A stretch of 64,000 nucleotides of DNA from JAAFIW01 sp031414805 (GTDB taxonomy: Bacteria > Pseudomonadota > Gammaproteobacteria > Burkholderiales > Burkholderiaceae_C): contig JANOQJ010000026.1 in NCBI GenBank assembly GCA_031414805.1, positions 62,001 to 126,000 of the forward strand, read 5' to 3'. The number at the start of each line of letters is the position of its first letter. Position 1 is the stretch's first letter. This document shows positions 1 through 7,405 of this stretch, piece by piece. The notes below the pieces were generated by a model. It made no database searches and was not told the DNA's origin. It saw only the letters and a list, made by a program, of their open reading frames with translations. Position numbers and translations under genes: made by a program.

Positions 1-1262
1 TTTTTCCTATCCAGGCCCAAGCCCAAACTGAAATTCAGTGGTGGCATTCGATGGGCGGTGCCCTGGGCGAGTGGGTCAACGACCTGGCCAAGGACTACAA
101 CGCCAGCCAGAAAGACTACAAAGTGGTGCCCACTTTCAAAGGCAGCTATGACGAGTCCATGACCGCCGCCATCGCCGCCTTCCGCTCGGGCAATGCGCCG
201 CACATCCTGCAGGTGTTCGAGGTGGGCACAGCCACCATGATGGCCAGCAAACAGGCCATCGTGCCGGTTTCGGATGTCATGAAAAAAGCCAATGTGGCGT
301 TTGACGGCAACGCTTACGTGCCTGCCGTGGCCGGTTACTACACCGCCCCCAATGGCCAGATGTTGAGCTTCCCGTTCAACAGCTCGACCACCGTTTTCCA
401 CTACAACAAAGACGCCCTGAAGGCTGCGGGTGTAGACAAAGTTCCAACTACCTGGCCCGAGGTGGCGCTCGCCGCTGCGAAGCTCAAGTCCAACGGCCAC
501 AAGTGCCCGTTCACCACCAGCTGGCAGAGCTGGACCCAGTTGGAAAGCTTCTCCGCCTGGCACAACACCGAGTTTGCCACCAAGGGCAACGGTATGCGCG
601 GCACCGATGCACGCCTTTCGTTCAACACCCCGCTGCACGTGCGGCACATTGAAAACCTGGCCAACATGGCCAAGCAAGGCCTGTTTGTCTACAAAGGCCG
701 TGGCAATGCGGCAGACGCCACTTATGTATCAGGTGAGTGCGCCATGTTCACCGGCTCGTCAGCCCTGTATGGCAACCTGAAGCGCAACGCCAAGTTTGGC
801 TACGGCATCGGTGCCCTGCCCTACTACCCTGATGTGGCCGGTGCACCACAAAACACCGTGATTGGCGGCGCCAGCCTGTGGACCATGTCGGGCAAGAAAG
901 CTGAAGAGTACAAGGGTGTGGCCGGGTTCTACGCCTTCCTGTCGCGCCCCGAAGAAGCCGCCAAAAGCCACCAGCGCACCGGCTACCTGCCGCTGACCAA
1001 GGCTTCGTATGAGATGACCGAAAAGTCGAATTTCTACAAAGAAAACCCCGGCACCGATGTATCGGTGACGCAGATGATCCGCAAGACCACCGACAAGTCA
1101 CGCGGCATTCGCCTGGGTAATTTTGTGCAGATCCGCGCGATCAACGACGAAGAGCTGGAACAGGTCTGGGCTGGCAAGAAAACCGCCCAGGAAGCGCTTG
1201 ACACGGCGGTGAAGCGGGGCAATGAGCAACTGGAGCGGTTCCAGAAGGCGAATAAGAGCTAA
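1..1262 (+). CDS. ugpB: sn-glycerol-3-phosphate ABC transporter, periplasmic substrate-binding protein UgpB (5' end outside window)
   Basis: Periplasmic receptor that binds glycerol-3-phosphate or glycerophosphodiesters and delivers them to the UgpAE permease. The reading frame is open from base 3, before the first ATG at 51, and reads ...AQAQTEIQWWHSMGGALGEW. This matches the junction after a cleaved signal peptide, so the true start lies before the window. The family's WWHSM, VFEVGTATMMA and PFNSSTTVFHYN stretches are present and the C-terminus is intact. It is followed by a palindromic element and then ugpA, ugpE and ugpC in the same orientation. The family call rests on sequence pattern plus operon order and is firm. 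Confidence 0.93.
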   Translation, partial: FPIQAQAQTEIQWWHSMGGALGEWVNDLAKDYNASQKDYKVVPTFKGSYDESMTAAIAAFRSGNAPHILQVFEVGTATMMASKQAIVPVSDVMKKANVAFDGNAYVPAVAGYYTAPNGQMLSFPFNSSTTVFHYNKDALKAAGVDKVPTTWPEVALAAAKLKSNGHKCPFTTSWQSWTQLESFSAWHNTEFATKGNGMRGTDARLSFNTPLHVRHIENLANMAKQGLFVYKGRGNAADATYVSGECAMFTGSSALYGNLKRNAKFGYGIGALPYYPDVAGAPQNTVIGGASLWTMSGKKAEEYKGVAGFYAFLSRPEEAAKSHQRTGYLPLTKASYEMTEKSNFYKENPGTDVSVTQMIRKTTDKSRGIRLGNFVQIRAINDEELEQVWAGKKTAQEALDTAVKRGNEQLERFQKANKS

Positions 1263-1274
1263 CCGGGCTTAGCC

Positions 1275-1386
1275 CCTTCCCCCGCTGGGGGAAGGTTGGG
1301 ATGGGGGCATGCGGCGCGAAGCACTTCCAGACGGATAGTCAGCAGCACACATGCCCCCATCCCTGCCTTCCCCCAGAGGGGGAAGG
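1275..1386. repeat. Palindromic intergenic element between ugpB and ugpA
   Basis: Two small hairpins (CCTTCCCCC/GGGGGAAGG at 1275-1295 and again at 1366-1386) sit at the ends of a larger inverted repeat (GGGATGGGGGCATG at 1298-1311 pairs with 1350-1363). A transcript could fold into a cloverleaf-like structure just after the ugpB stop. Such hairpins often stabilise upstream mRNA or reduce read-through, which would favour excess binding protein over permease; that role is inferred. Confidence 0.8.
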
Positions 1387-1400
1387 AGAAAATACTAGTC

Positions 1401-1456
1401 AAATCGCCCTCCAGCCCATGTATTCATTGCTCAAGCAGCTATTATTTTGATAGTAA
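1401..1456 (-). repeat. Dispersed TAGCTGCTTGAGCA repeat, copy 1
   Basis: Reverse-orientation copy of the short repeat family. On the minus strand it reads an A/T-rich start, then TAGCTGCTTGAGCA, then a TATTTATAAGGGCT-like end. It lies between ugpB and ugpA and ends about 17 bases before the chosen ugpA start. Confidence 0.85.
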
Positions 1457-1472
1457 ACAAGAATTAAACACC

Positions 1473-2354
1473 GTGGAAAAACGAGTCCGATTCAAATCCC
1501 GCTGGTTGCCCTGGCTGCTGGTGGCGCCGCAAATGGTGGTGGTGCTTGTGTTTTTCTTCTGGCCCGCCAGCCAGGCCCTGTACCAAAGCCTGCTCACGCA
1601 AGATGCCTTTGGCACCTCCACCGAATTTGTCGGCCTGGAGAATTTCAAGAATCTGTTTGCTGACAGCACCTACCTCGCCTCGTTTTACACCACCGCCGTG
1701 TTCTCGGTGCTGGTCGCCGTCAGTGGCTTGACGATTGCCCTGCTGCTGGCGGTGATGGCCGACAGCGTGCTCAAAGGCGCGTCGGCCTACAAAACCCTGC
1801 TGATCTGGCCCTACGCCGTGGCTCCCGTGGTGGCCGGTGTGTTGTGGGTCTTCATGTTCGCCTCGCCGATGGGCGTGGTGTCGTATGCGCTGCAATCCAT
1901 CGGCATTCAGTGGAACCACCTGCTGAATGCCAACCACGCCATGACCTTGATCGTGGTCGCCGCTGTCTGGAAGCAGATTTCCTACAACTTCCTGTTCTTT
2001 TTAGCAGGCTTGCAATCCATCCCCAAATCACTCATCGAAGCCGCCGCGATTGACGGTGCCTCCCCCGCCCGGCGCTTTTGGACCATCGTCTTCCCGCTGC
2101 TGTCGCCCACCACCTTCTTCCTGCTGGTCATCAACATCGTCTACGCCTTCTTCGATACGTTTGCCATCGTGGACGCCGCCACCCAGGGCGGGCCGGGCAA
2201 AGACACAGCGATATTGGTCTACAAGGTCTACTACGACGGCTTCAAAGCCATGGACCTGGGCGGCTCGGCCGCGCAGTCAGTCGTGCTGATGGTGATCGTG
2301 ATTGCGCTGACGGTGATTCAGTTTCGGTTTGTCGAGAAGAAGGTGAATTACTGA
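1473..2354 (+). CDS. ugpA: sn-glycerol-3-phosphate ABC transporter permease UgpA
   Basis: Inner-membrane subunit forming the translocation channel with UgpE. The chosen start is GTG at 1473, giving 293 residues (VEKRVRFKSRWLPWLLVAPQ), the usual family length. The upstream ATG at 1296 would add about 60 residues encoded by a palindromic element and a dispersed repeat, so I reject it. Around six hydrophobic segments are visible, and the EAA loop reads EAAAIDGASPARRFWTIVFPLL. The start has no clear Shine-Dalgarno sequence. ugpE follows after a repeat-filled gap of about 200 bases. Confidence 0.92.
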   Translation: MEKRVRFKSRWLPWLLVAPQMVVVLVFFFWPASQALYQSLLTQDAFGTSTEFVGLENFKNLFADSTYLASFYTTAVFSVLVAVSGLTIALLLAVMADSVLKGASAYKTLLIWPYAVAPVVAGVLWVFMFASPMGVVSYALQSIGIQWNHLLNANHAMTLIVVAAVWKQISYNFLFFLAGLQSIPKSLIEAAAIDGASPARRFWTIVFPLLSPTTFFLLVINIVYAFFDTFAIVDAATQGGPGKDTAILVYKVYYDGFKAMDLGGSAAQSVVLMVIVIALTVIQFRFVEKKVNY

Positions 2355-2375
2355 TGGAAACGGGCGCGGGGATTT

Positions 2376-2536
2376 TTGAACGCAGAGGACGCGAAGGATC
2401 CGCAGAGGACGCAAAAGGATTCAGAAGCAGGAGAAAACTGAAATGAAATTAGCCGGACGACAGCTTTTGGGTTTCATTTTCCCCGGTTCTTTCTGCGTCC
2501 TCTGCGCAACCTTTGCGTCCTCTGCGTTCAAAAAAT
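2376..2536. repeat. Inverted-repeat element (GAACGCAGAGGACGC family), copy 1
   Basis: The left arm (TTGAACGCAGAGGACGC, then a second CGCAGAGGACGC) is mirrored at 2490-2532 by TGCGTCCTCTGCG repeats ending in GCGTTCAA. The arms pair to form a long hairpin between ugpA and ugpE. Related copies lie at 3419-3552 and 57620-57743, so this is a dispersed family. Confidence 0.85.
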
Positions 2537-2553
2537 TCCCGCATTAAAAAACC

Positions 2554-3408
2554 ATGATTGAACGCCGCCCTGTTGCCACCTTCATCTCTCACGCCGTGCT
2601 CATCCTGGGCGTGGCGCTGGTGGCGTTTCCCTTGTATCTGGCCATCGTGGCGTCTACCCAATCGCCGGACCAGATTGCCCAGTCCAACCCACTCTCACTC
2701 ATCCCTGGCACGTACTTTCTGGAAACCTACCAACTGGCCTTGTTTGGCGGCCAAAACAGCCGGGGCAGCACGTTCCCGCCTGCGCTGCCCATGATGTGGG
2801 TCAGTCTGGTTACGGCGGTGGTGATTGCGGTGGGCAAGATCATCATTTCGCTGCTCTCGGCGTTTGCCATCGTTTACTTCCGCTTTCCACTGCGCAACGT
2901 GGTGTTCTGGATGATTTTCATCACCCTCATGCTGCCGGTGGAAGTGCGCATCGGCCCCACCTACGCGGTGGTGTCTGACCTGGGCATGCTCAACAGCTAC
3001 GCAGGCCTGACGATTCCCCTGATTGCCTCCGCCACCGCCACGTTTTTGTTCCGCCAGTTTTTCTTGACGGTGCCCGACGAGCTGGTAGAGGCCGCCCGCA
3101 TGGATGGTGCCAGCCCCATGCGCTTTTTCTGGGACGTATTGCTGCCCCTGTCAAAAACCAGTATCGCCGCGCTGTTTGTTATTCAATTCATCTACGGCTG
3201 GAACCAATACCTGTGGCCGCTGCTGGTCACGACTAACGAGAACATGTACCCCGTGGTGCTGGGCATCAAGCGGCTGATTGCCGGTGAGGCCTACACCGAA
3301 TGGAACGTGGTCATGGCCACCGCCATCCTGGCCATGCTGCCACCGGCGCTGGTGGTGGTGCTGATGCAGAAATGGTTTGTAAAGGGTTTGGTTGATACGG
3401 AGAAATGA
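2554..3408 (+). CDS. ugpE: sn-glycerol-3-phosphate ABC transporter permease UgpE
   Basis: Second membrane subunit of the Ugp importer, partner of UgpA. It has 284 residues, close to family size. It begins MIERRPVATFISHAVLILGV with an immediate transmembrane segment, followed by about five more. The EAA loop that docks on the ATPase reads EAARMDGASPMRFFWDVLLPL near residues 177-197. It ends KWFVKGLVDTEK, a typical C-terminus for this family. It is separated from both ugpA and ugpC by GAACGCAGAGGACGC hairpin elements, which is unusual in an operon whose genes are otherwise closely packed. Confidence 0.93.
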   Translation: MIERRPVATFISHAVLILGVALVAFPLYLAIVASTQSPDQIAQSNPLSLIPGTYFLETYQLALFGGQNSRGSTFPPALPMMWVSLVTAVVIAVGKIIISLLSAFAIVYFRFPLRNVVFWMIFITLMLPVEVRIGPTYAVVSDLGMLNSYAGLTIPLIASATATFLFRQFFLTVPDELVEAARMDGASPMRFFWDVLLPLSKTSIAALFVIQFIYGWNQYLWPLLVTTNENMYPVVLGIKRLIAGEAYTEWNVVMATAILAMLPPALVVVLMQKWFVKGLVDTEK

Positions 3409-3418
3409 ACTCGGGGAC

Positions 3419-3552
3419 TTTTTGAACGCAGAGGACGCGAAGGATTCGCAGAGGACGCAAAAGGGAACCCGAAATTGAATTTACTTTTCCTTGTTATCTG
3501 TTTTTCTCCTTCTGCGTTCTCTGCGCAACTTTTGCGTCCTCTGCGTTCAAAA
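3419..3552. repeat. Inverted-repeat element (GAACGCAGAGGACGC family), copy 2
   Basis: Same architecture as copy 1: TTGAACGCAGAGGACGC and a second CGCAGAGGACGC on the left, mirrored TGCGTTCTCTGCG / GCGTCCTCTGCGTTCAA on the right. It fills nearly all of the ugpE-ugpC gap. Confidence 0.85.
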
Positions 3553-3563
3553 CGGATTTAAAT

Positions 3564-4568
3564 ATGGCAGCCATCAAACTACACAAGGTCACCAAAACCT
3601 ACGGCACAGGCCCCAAAGCCTTGCAGGTCATCCACGGCGTGACGGCCGACATAGCTGACCATGAATTCATCGTCATCGTCGGCCCCTCGGGCTGCGGCAA
3701 GTCCACCTTGTTGCGCATGGTCGCGGGGCTGGAAGAAATATCGGGCGGCGAGATCAGCATTGGCAACCGTGTCGTCAACAACCTGGAGCCCGCTGAGCGC
3801 GACATTGCCATGGTGTTTCAAAACTACGCGCTGTACCCGCACATGAGCGTGTTTGACAACATGGCCTATGGCTTGAAAATCAAGAAGGTGCCGGTTAACG
3901 AAATCAAGCAGCGCGTCGACAAAGCCGCGGGCATTCTGGAGCTGGGCCACTTGCTGCAACGCAAGCCTCGCGAACTCTCGGGCGGCCAGCGCCAGCGCGT
4001 GGCCATGGGCCGCGCCATCGTGCGCCAGCCGCAGGTGTTTTTATTCGACGAGCCGCTGAGTAACCTGGACGCCAAACTGCGCGCCCAAACCCGGCTGGAA
4101 ATTCAAAAACTGCACCGCGAGCTGGGCATCACCAGCCTGTTTGTGACTCACGATCAGGTAGAAGCCATGACCCTGGCCCAGCGCATGATGGTGATGCACG
4201 CCGGCGTGATGGAGCAATTCGGCACCCCCGAAGAGGTCTACCACCGCCCCGCCACCACCTTTGTGGCCAGCTTCATCGGCTCCCCGCCCATGAACCTGTT
4301 GAAGAACGCACCAGGTGGCAAGCCCGGCACCATCACCGGCATCCGGCCCGAGCACCTGGACATTGGCAGCCAGGGCTGGGAAGTCACGGTAGACACGGTC
4401 GAACTGCTGGGTGCCGAGCGCCTGGTCTACGCCAAACTGGCCGGCGAGCCGTTGATCGTACGCATCGACGAAGGCAGCCGCTCACCTGCGCCGGGTGATG
4501 TGATTCATGTGCAACCGCGGGCGGACCGGTTGCATGCGTTTGATGCGGGGACGGGGAAGCGTTTGTAG
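3564..4568 (+). CDS. ugpC: sn-glycerol-3-phosphate ABC transporter ATP-binding protein UgpC
   Basis: Cytoplasmic ATPase that powers the Ugp importer. Walker A is GPSGCGKST near residues 39-47, the signature is LSGGQRQRV, and Walker B is VFLFDEPLSNLD with the following H-loop SLFVTHDQ. After residue ~235 comes the MalK-type regulatory (TOBE) domain, including GIRPEHLDIG. The length of 334 is slightly shorter than the 356-370 common in the family, with the shortening in the C-terminal TOBE region. It is the last transporter gene, followed by repeats and then a lipoprotein and a ugpQ-like gene. Confidence 0.93.
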   Translation: MAAIKLHKVTKTYGTGPKALQVIHGVTADIADHEFIVIVGPSGCGKSTLLRMVAGLEEISGGEISIGNRVVNNLEPAERDIAMVFQNYALYPHMSVFDNMAYGLKIKKVPVNEIKQRVDKAAGILELGHLLQRKPRELSGGQRQRVAMGRAIVRQPQVFLFDEPLSNLDAKLRAQTRLEIQKLHRELGITSLFVTHDQVEAMTLAQRMMVMHAGVMEQFGTPEEVYHRPATTFVASFIGSPPMNLLKNAPGGKPGTITGIRPEHLDIGSQGWEVTVDTVELLGAERLVYAKLAGEPLIVRIDEGSRSPAPGDVIHVQPRADRLHAFDAGTGKRL

Positions 4569-4576
4569 CTCGTTAT

Positions 4577-4622
4577 CGCTATAATTTATATAGCTGCTTG
4601 AGCAATATCTATAAGGGCTGGA
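4577..4622 (+). repeat. Dispersed TAGCTGCTTGAGCA repeat, copy 2
   Basis: Forward copy immediately after the ugpC stop. It forms an inverted pair with copy 3 about 110 bases downstream. Confidence 0.85.
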
Positions 4623-4732
4623 GGCTTGTTTGATATTAAAACGAGCAATACTGATCAGATAGAACTGCCTGATGGGGTTCAATCTCTGACCGCGTTAATC
4701 CCGCAGTGCGCAGAATTGAAGCCAAAATGGTC

Positions 4733-4779
4733 TGCAGCCCCTGCCAATACTGCTCAACCAGCTATCAAATACATAGTCA
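4733..4779 (-). repeat. Dispersed TAGCTGCTTGAGCA repeat, copy 3 (diverged)
   Basis: Reverse copy with a changed core (GCTGGTTGAGCAG on the minus strand) but the same flanks. It lies directly upstream of the lipoprotein start at 4791 and faces copy 2. Confidence 0.7.
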
Positions 4780-4790
4780 ATCTTGCATCC

Positions 4791-5357
4791 ATGTCGCCTC
4801 GCCTACTTCGCGCACTGGCCCTTTCAGCCATCGCAACACTCACCGCCTGCAGCATCACCGACGGCAAGCTCAGTCTGAACTTTTCGGCGCAGCAGATTCA
4901 AGACGCCATCGCACCCAAATTTCCCGTCGAAAACTGCCCGCTGCCGCTGACATGCCTCAAGCTGCAAAACCCGACCATCAGCCTGCCAGAAGGCGCAGAC
5001 CGGATTCAACTGGGGTTTGAAAGCACCGTCACCCTGCTGGCGCAGCCACTGACCGGCACCGTGGTGGTGTCTGCCAAGCCGCGCTACCAAAGCAGCACCG
5101 GTGAGATTTTTCTGGACGATTCGCAGATTCAAGACGTTCAGTTACCGGGCGTTTCGCAGCGCAGCCTGGACCTGATCAAACAATACGGCGCACCGCTCAT
5201 GCAGCAAGCCCTGCAACGCTCGCCGATTTACAGCTTTAAAAACGCCCAGACAGAGAAAATCGCCCGCATGGGCATTGCCGATGTGAAGGTGCAAGACGGC
5301 AAGCTGCGCGTGGTGCTGGATCCTTCACTGTCTCAAGGCCCGAAAGGCACACCATGA
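4791..5357 (+). CDS. Small envelope lipoprotein, DUF1439-like
   Basis: Predicted 188-residue lipoprotein: basic start MSPRLLRALALSA, hydrophobic stretch, then lipobox LTAC near residue 20. The mature part resembles DUF1439/YceB-type lipoproteins (NFSAQQIQDAIAPKFPVE...), a family of unknown function. I start at ATG 4791 because the in-frame extension back to 4626 runs through two dispersed repeats and would place the lipobox about 75 residues in. Its stop overlaps the next start (ATGA at 5354), so it is translationally coupled to the phosphodiesterase gene. Confidence 0.75.
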   Translation: MSPRLLRALALSAIATLTACSITDGKLSLNFSAQQIQDAIAPKFPVENCPLPLTCLKLQNPTISLPEGADRIQLGFESTVTLLAQPLTGTVVVSAKPRYQSSTGEIFLDDSQIQDVQLPGVSQRSLDLIKQYGAPLMQQALQRSPIYSFKNAQTEKIARMGIADVKVQDGKLRVVLDPSLSQGPKGTP

Positions 5358-6109
5358 ACGACACCAGCGACGAAACCCCCTGGCCCTACCCCCGCTGGAT
5401 TGCGCACCGTGGCGCCGGCAAGCTGGCCCCCGAAAACACACTAGCGGCCTTCCGCGTGGGCGCGGCGCACGGCTACCGCATGTTTGAGTGCGACGTGAAA
5501 CTGTCGGCCGACGAGGTGCCGTTTTTGCTGCACGACAGCACCTTGCAACGCACTACCACAGACACCGGCACAGCCGGTGACCAGTCCTGGGCGAGCCTGT
5601 CGCAGCTCGACGCGGGCCGCTGGCACAGCCGCGCATTTGCAGGGGAGCCGCTGCCCACGCTGCAAAACATCGCCCACTTTTGTCTGGCCAACGGCCACCT
5701 GCTGAACATCGAAATCAAGCCCACACCGGGGCTCGAACAGCGAACAGGCCAAGTCGTGGCCAGCGACGCTGCCACGCTATGGGCAGCAGCCCCCGTGCCC
5801 CCCCTGCTCACCTCGTTCCGCCCCGAAGCCTTGCAAGGCGCAATGGAGTCCGCCCCCCACCTGCCGCGCGGCCTGTTGCTCGACACGCTGTGGACCGGCT
5901 GGCTGGAAACCGCCCTGATGCTGGGCTGCCAAGCCGTCGTCTGCAACCACGCCCTATGGGACACATCCACCGTGACCCAGGCCAAAAGCGCAGGCTTTCG
6001 CTGCTTGAGCTACACGGTGAACGACGAGTGGGCGGCGCAGCGGTTGTTTGACTTGGGCACCGATGGGGTGATTACGGATCGGGTGGATTTGTTTGCGCCT
6101 GGAAGTTAG
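5354..6109 (+). CDS. ugpQ: Glycerophosphodiester phosphodiesterase (UgpQ-like)
   Basis: Hydrolyses glycerophosphodiesters, such as deacylated phospholipids, to glycerol-3-phosphate plus an alcohol, which suits a gene next to the Ugp importer. The GDPD motifs are all present: IAHRGAGKLAPENTLAAF (catalytic His and PENT) near residues 16-33, ECDVKLSADEVPFLLHDSTLQRTT (metal-binding Glu/Asp and catalytic His), NIEIKPTPG in the middle, and VNDEWAAQRLFDLGTDGVITDRVD near the end. At 251 residues with no signal peptide it is probably cytoplasmic, like UgpQ rather than periplasmic GlpQ. Confidence 0.9.
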   Translation: MNDTSDETPWPYPRWIAHRGAGKLAPENTLAAFRVGAAHGYRMFECDVKLSADEVPFLLHDSTLQRTTTDTGTAGDQSWASLSQLDAGRWHSRAFAGEPLPTLQNIAHFCLANGHLLNIEIKPTPGLEQRTGQVVASDAATLWAAAPVPPLLTSFRPEALQGAMESAPHLPRGLLLDTLWTGWLETALMLGCQAVVCNHALWDTSTVTQAKSAGFRCLSYTVNDEWAAQRLFDLGTDGVITDRVDLFAPGS

Positions 6110-6143
6110 AGAACGGGTTTACTTAAGCAATTGACTTTAATAA

Positions 6144-6186
6144 TTTTTCAGAGTAATTTATGAAAAAATGAATTCACTCTGAAAAA
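6144..6186. promoter_or_regulatory. Perfect 11-bp inverted repeat at the start of the nucleotidyltransferase gene (possible operator)
   Basis: TTTTTCAGAGT (6144-6154) is repeated inverted as ACTCTGAAAAA (6176-6186), and AATT on each side of the 21-base spacer extends the symmetry with one bulged base. The right arm runs into the ATG at 6186. A dimeric repressor bound here would cover the promoter or start codon, so autoregulation is plausible but unproven. Confidence 0.6.
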
Positions 6187-7127
6187 TGCTCACCCCGCTA
6201 GAACTGTCCCATGCCCAAACCCGCCAGTACATCGACGCAGAAGCCACTTTCCGGGCCTTGCGCGACACGCAAAAAGCGGCCACTGAGGTGCGCGGTTCCA
6301 TGTTCTGGCGCGAGGTGGGCACGCAGCGCTACCTGATCCGCGTGGCTGCAACGGGCGCGCAAAAGTCGCTGGGGCCGCACACAGCTGAGTTGCAAGCGGT
6401 GTACGACCGTTTCATCGAGCGCAAAGCGTCCGTCACCCAGCGCCTGCAAAGCCTGCAAGCCGCCACCACCCAGCACCAGCGCAGCAACCGAGCCCTGCGC
6501 ATCGGCCGCGCCCCGCGTCTGTTGATTGACACGCTGAACCGGTTGGAGCAATCGGGCTTGGGCAGCCACTTCATGGTGGTCGGCACCCACGCGCTGTACG
6601 CCTACGAGACCGCGTGCGGCGTGCGTGTGCAGGACGATGCCACCGCCACGCAAGACATCGACTTGCTGCTGGACACACGCAAATACCTCAGCTTTGTCAC
6701 CACCATGGAACGGCTGGACACCTCGCTGCTGTCGGTTTTTCAGAAGGTAGACAAGACGTTTGAGCTGCGGGCGGACCAGAAATACACGGCGGTGAACGCT
6801 GATGGTTTCGAAATCGACGTGGTGCGCCGCGCCGCCAAAGACGCCGACCCGCACCCGCTGCGCCTGTCCACCCACGAAGAAGACTTTTGGGCGGTGCAAA
6901 TCTCCACCGGCTCCAAGCTGCCAGACGGTGGCAATTTCGAGCAAGCCGTGGTGGCCACCAGCGGCCACATGGCCTGGATGCGCGCGCCCTCGCCCGCCAC
7001 GTTTGTGCGCGTCAAGCAGCAGTTGGCCGCGATGCGCGAGCGCGACCCGCTGAAGGCGCGAAAGGATGCGCTGCAGGCGGAGATCGTGGTGCGGCTGATG
7101 CGGGAGTATGGTTTGGAGGAAGCTTGA
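6186..7127 (+). CDS. Nucleotidyltransferase-fold protein (GSU2403-like / PF12281-type)
   Basis: 313-residue protein with a nucleotidyltransferase core: FMVVGTHALYAYE (a G[GT]xALxxY-type motif, near residues 130-142) followed by TATQDIDLLLD, which supplies the metal-binding acidic pair near residues 155-163. I recognise it as the GSU2403-like family, whose biological role is not established; related folds occur as toxins such as AbiEii and MNT. The N-terminal ~120 residues are helical and basic. It sits alone on the plus strand behind an inverted repeat and faces the KAP NTPase gene. A fragment of a second homologue lies at 10897-10998. The fold call is fairly sure; the role is not. Confidence 0.75.
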   Translation: MLTPLELSHAQTRQYIDAEATFRALRDTQKAATEVRGSMFWREVGTQRYLIRVAATGAQKSLGPHTAELQAVYDRFIERKASVTQRLQSLQAATTQHQRSNRALRIGRAPRLLIDTLNRLEQSGLGSHFMVVGTHALYAYETACGVRVQDDATATQDIDLLLDTRKYLSFVTTMERLDTSLLSVFQKVDKTFELRADQKYTAVNADGFEIDVVRRAAKDADPHPLRLSTHEEDFWAVQISTGSKLPDGGNFEQAVVATSGHMAWMRAPSPATFVRVKQQLAAMRERDPLKARKDALQAEIVVRLMREYGLEEA

Positions 7128-7137
7128 TCTGGATGAA

Positions 7138-7186
7138 ATTGCTACTGATTCAGTAGCTGCTTGAGCAGTTTCGGCAAGGGCTGGAG
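7138..7186 (+). repeat. Dispersed TAGCTGCTTGAGCA repeat, copy 4
   Basis: Forward copy 10 bases after the nucleotidyltransferase stop. Copy 5 stands in the same place relative to the broken second nucleotidyltransferase at 10998. Confidence 0.8.
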
Positions 7187-7289
7187 CAGGTTTTCATCAT
7201 CAACTCTTCGCCGCGGGCCGTTTTGACTCAAAGCACTGCTGCGCAGCCACTGGCGGCTCGCCCTCGATTGGGGATTGATCTAGCCTGCT

Positions 7290-7379
7290 CAGTTTGAGCA
7301 CGGTGCCAAGCTGATGGACGAAGTGGGCCGCCTGTTCGGTGCATGGATCAAGGCCGTGCGCGCGGCGCCGTCGCGGTGA
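7290..7379 (+). pseudogene. Possible coding remnant, unidentified
   Basis: A short frame, open from 7290 to a TGA at 7377-7379, encodes FEHGAKLMDEVGRLFGAWIK followed by a short basic tail. Composition and codon choice look protein-like, but there is no start and a stop lies just upstream. It lies between the nucleotidyltransferase and KAP genes, a pocket that holds other gene debris. I cannot name a family. Confidence 0.3.
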
Positions 7380-7405
7380 AGGGTCTTTGGTTGGCTCGCA
7401 TGCAA

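Noticed and set aside
4626..4790. N-terminal extension of the lipoprotein gene
   Set aside because: It runs through two dispersed repeats and would bury the lipobox; ATG 4791 gives a standard lipoprotein signal.
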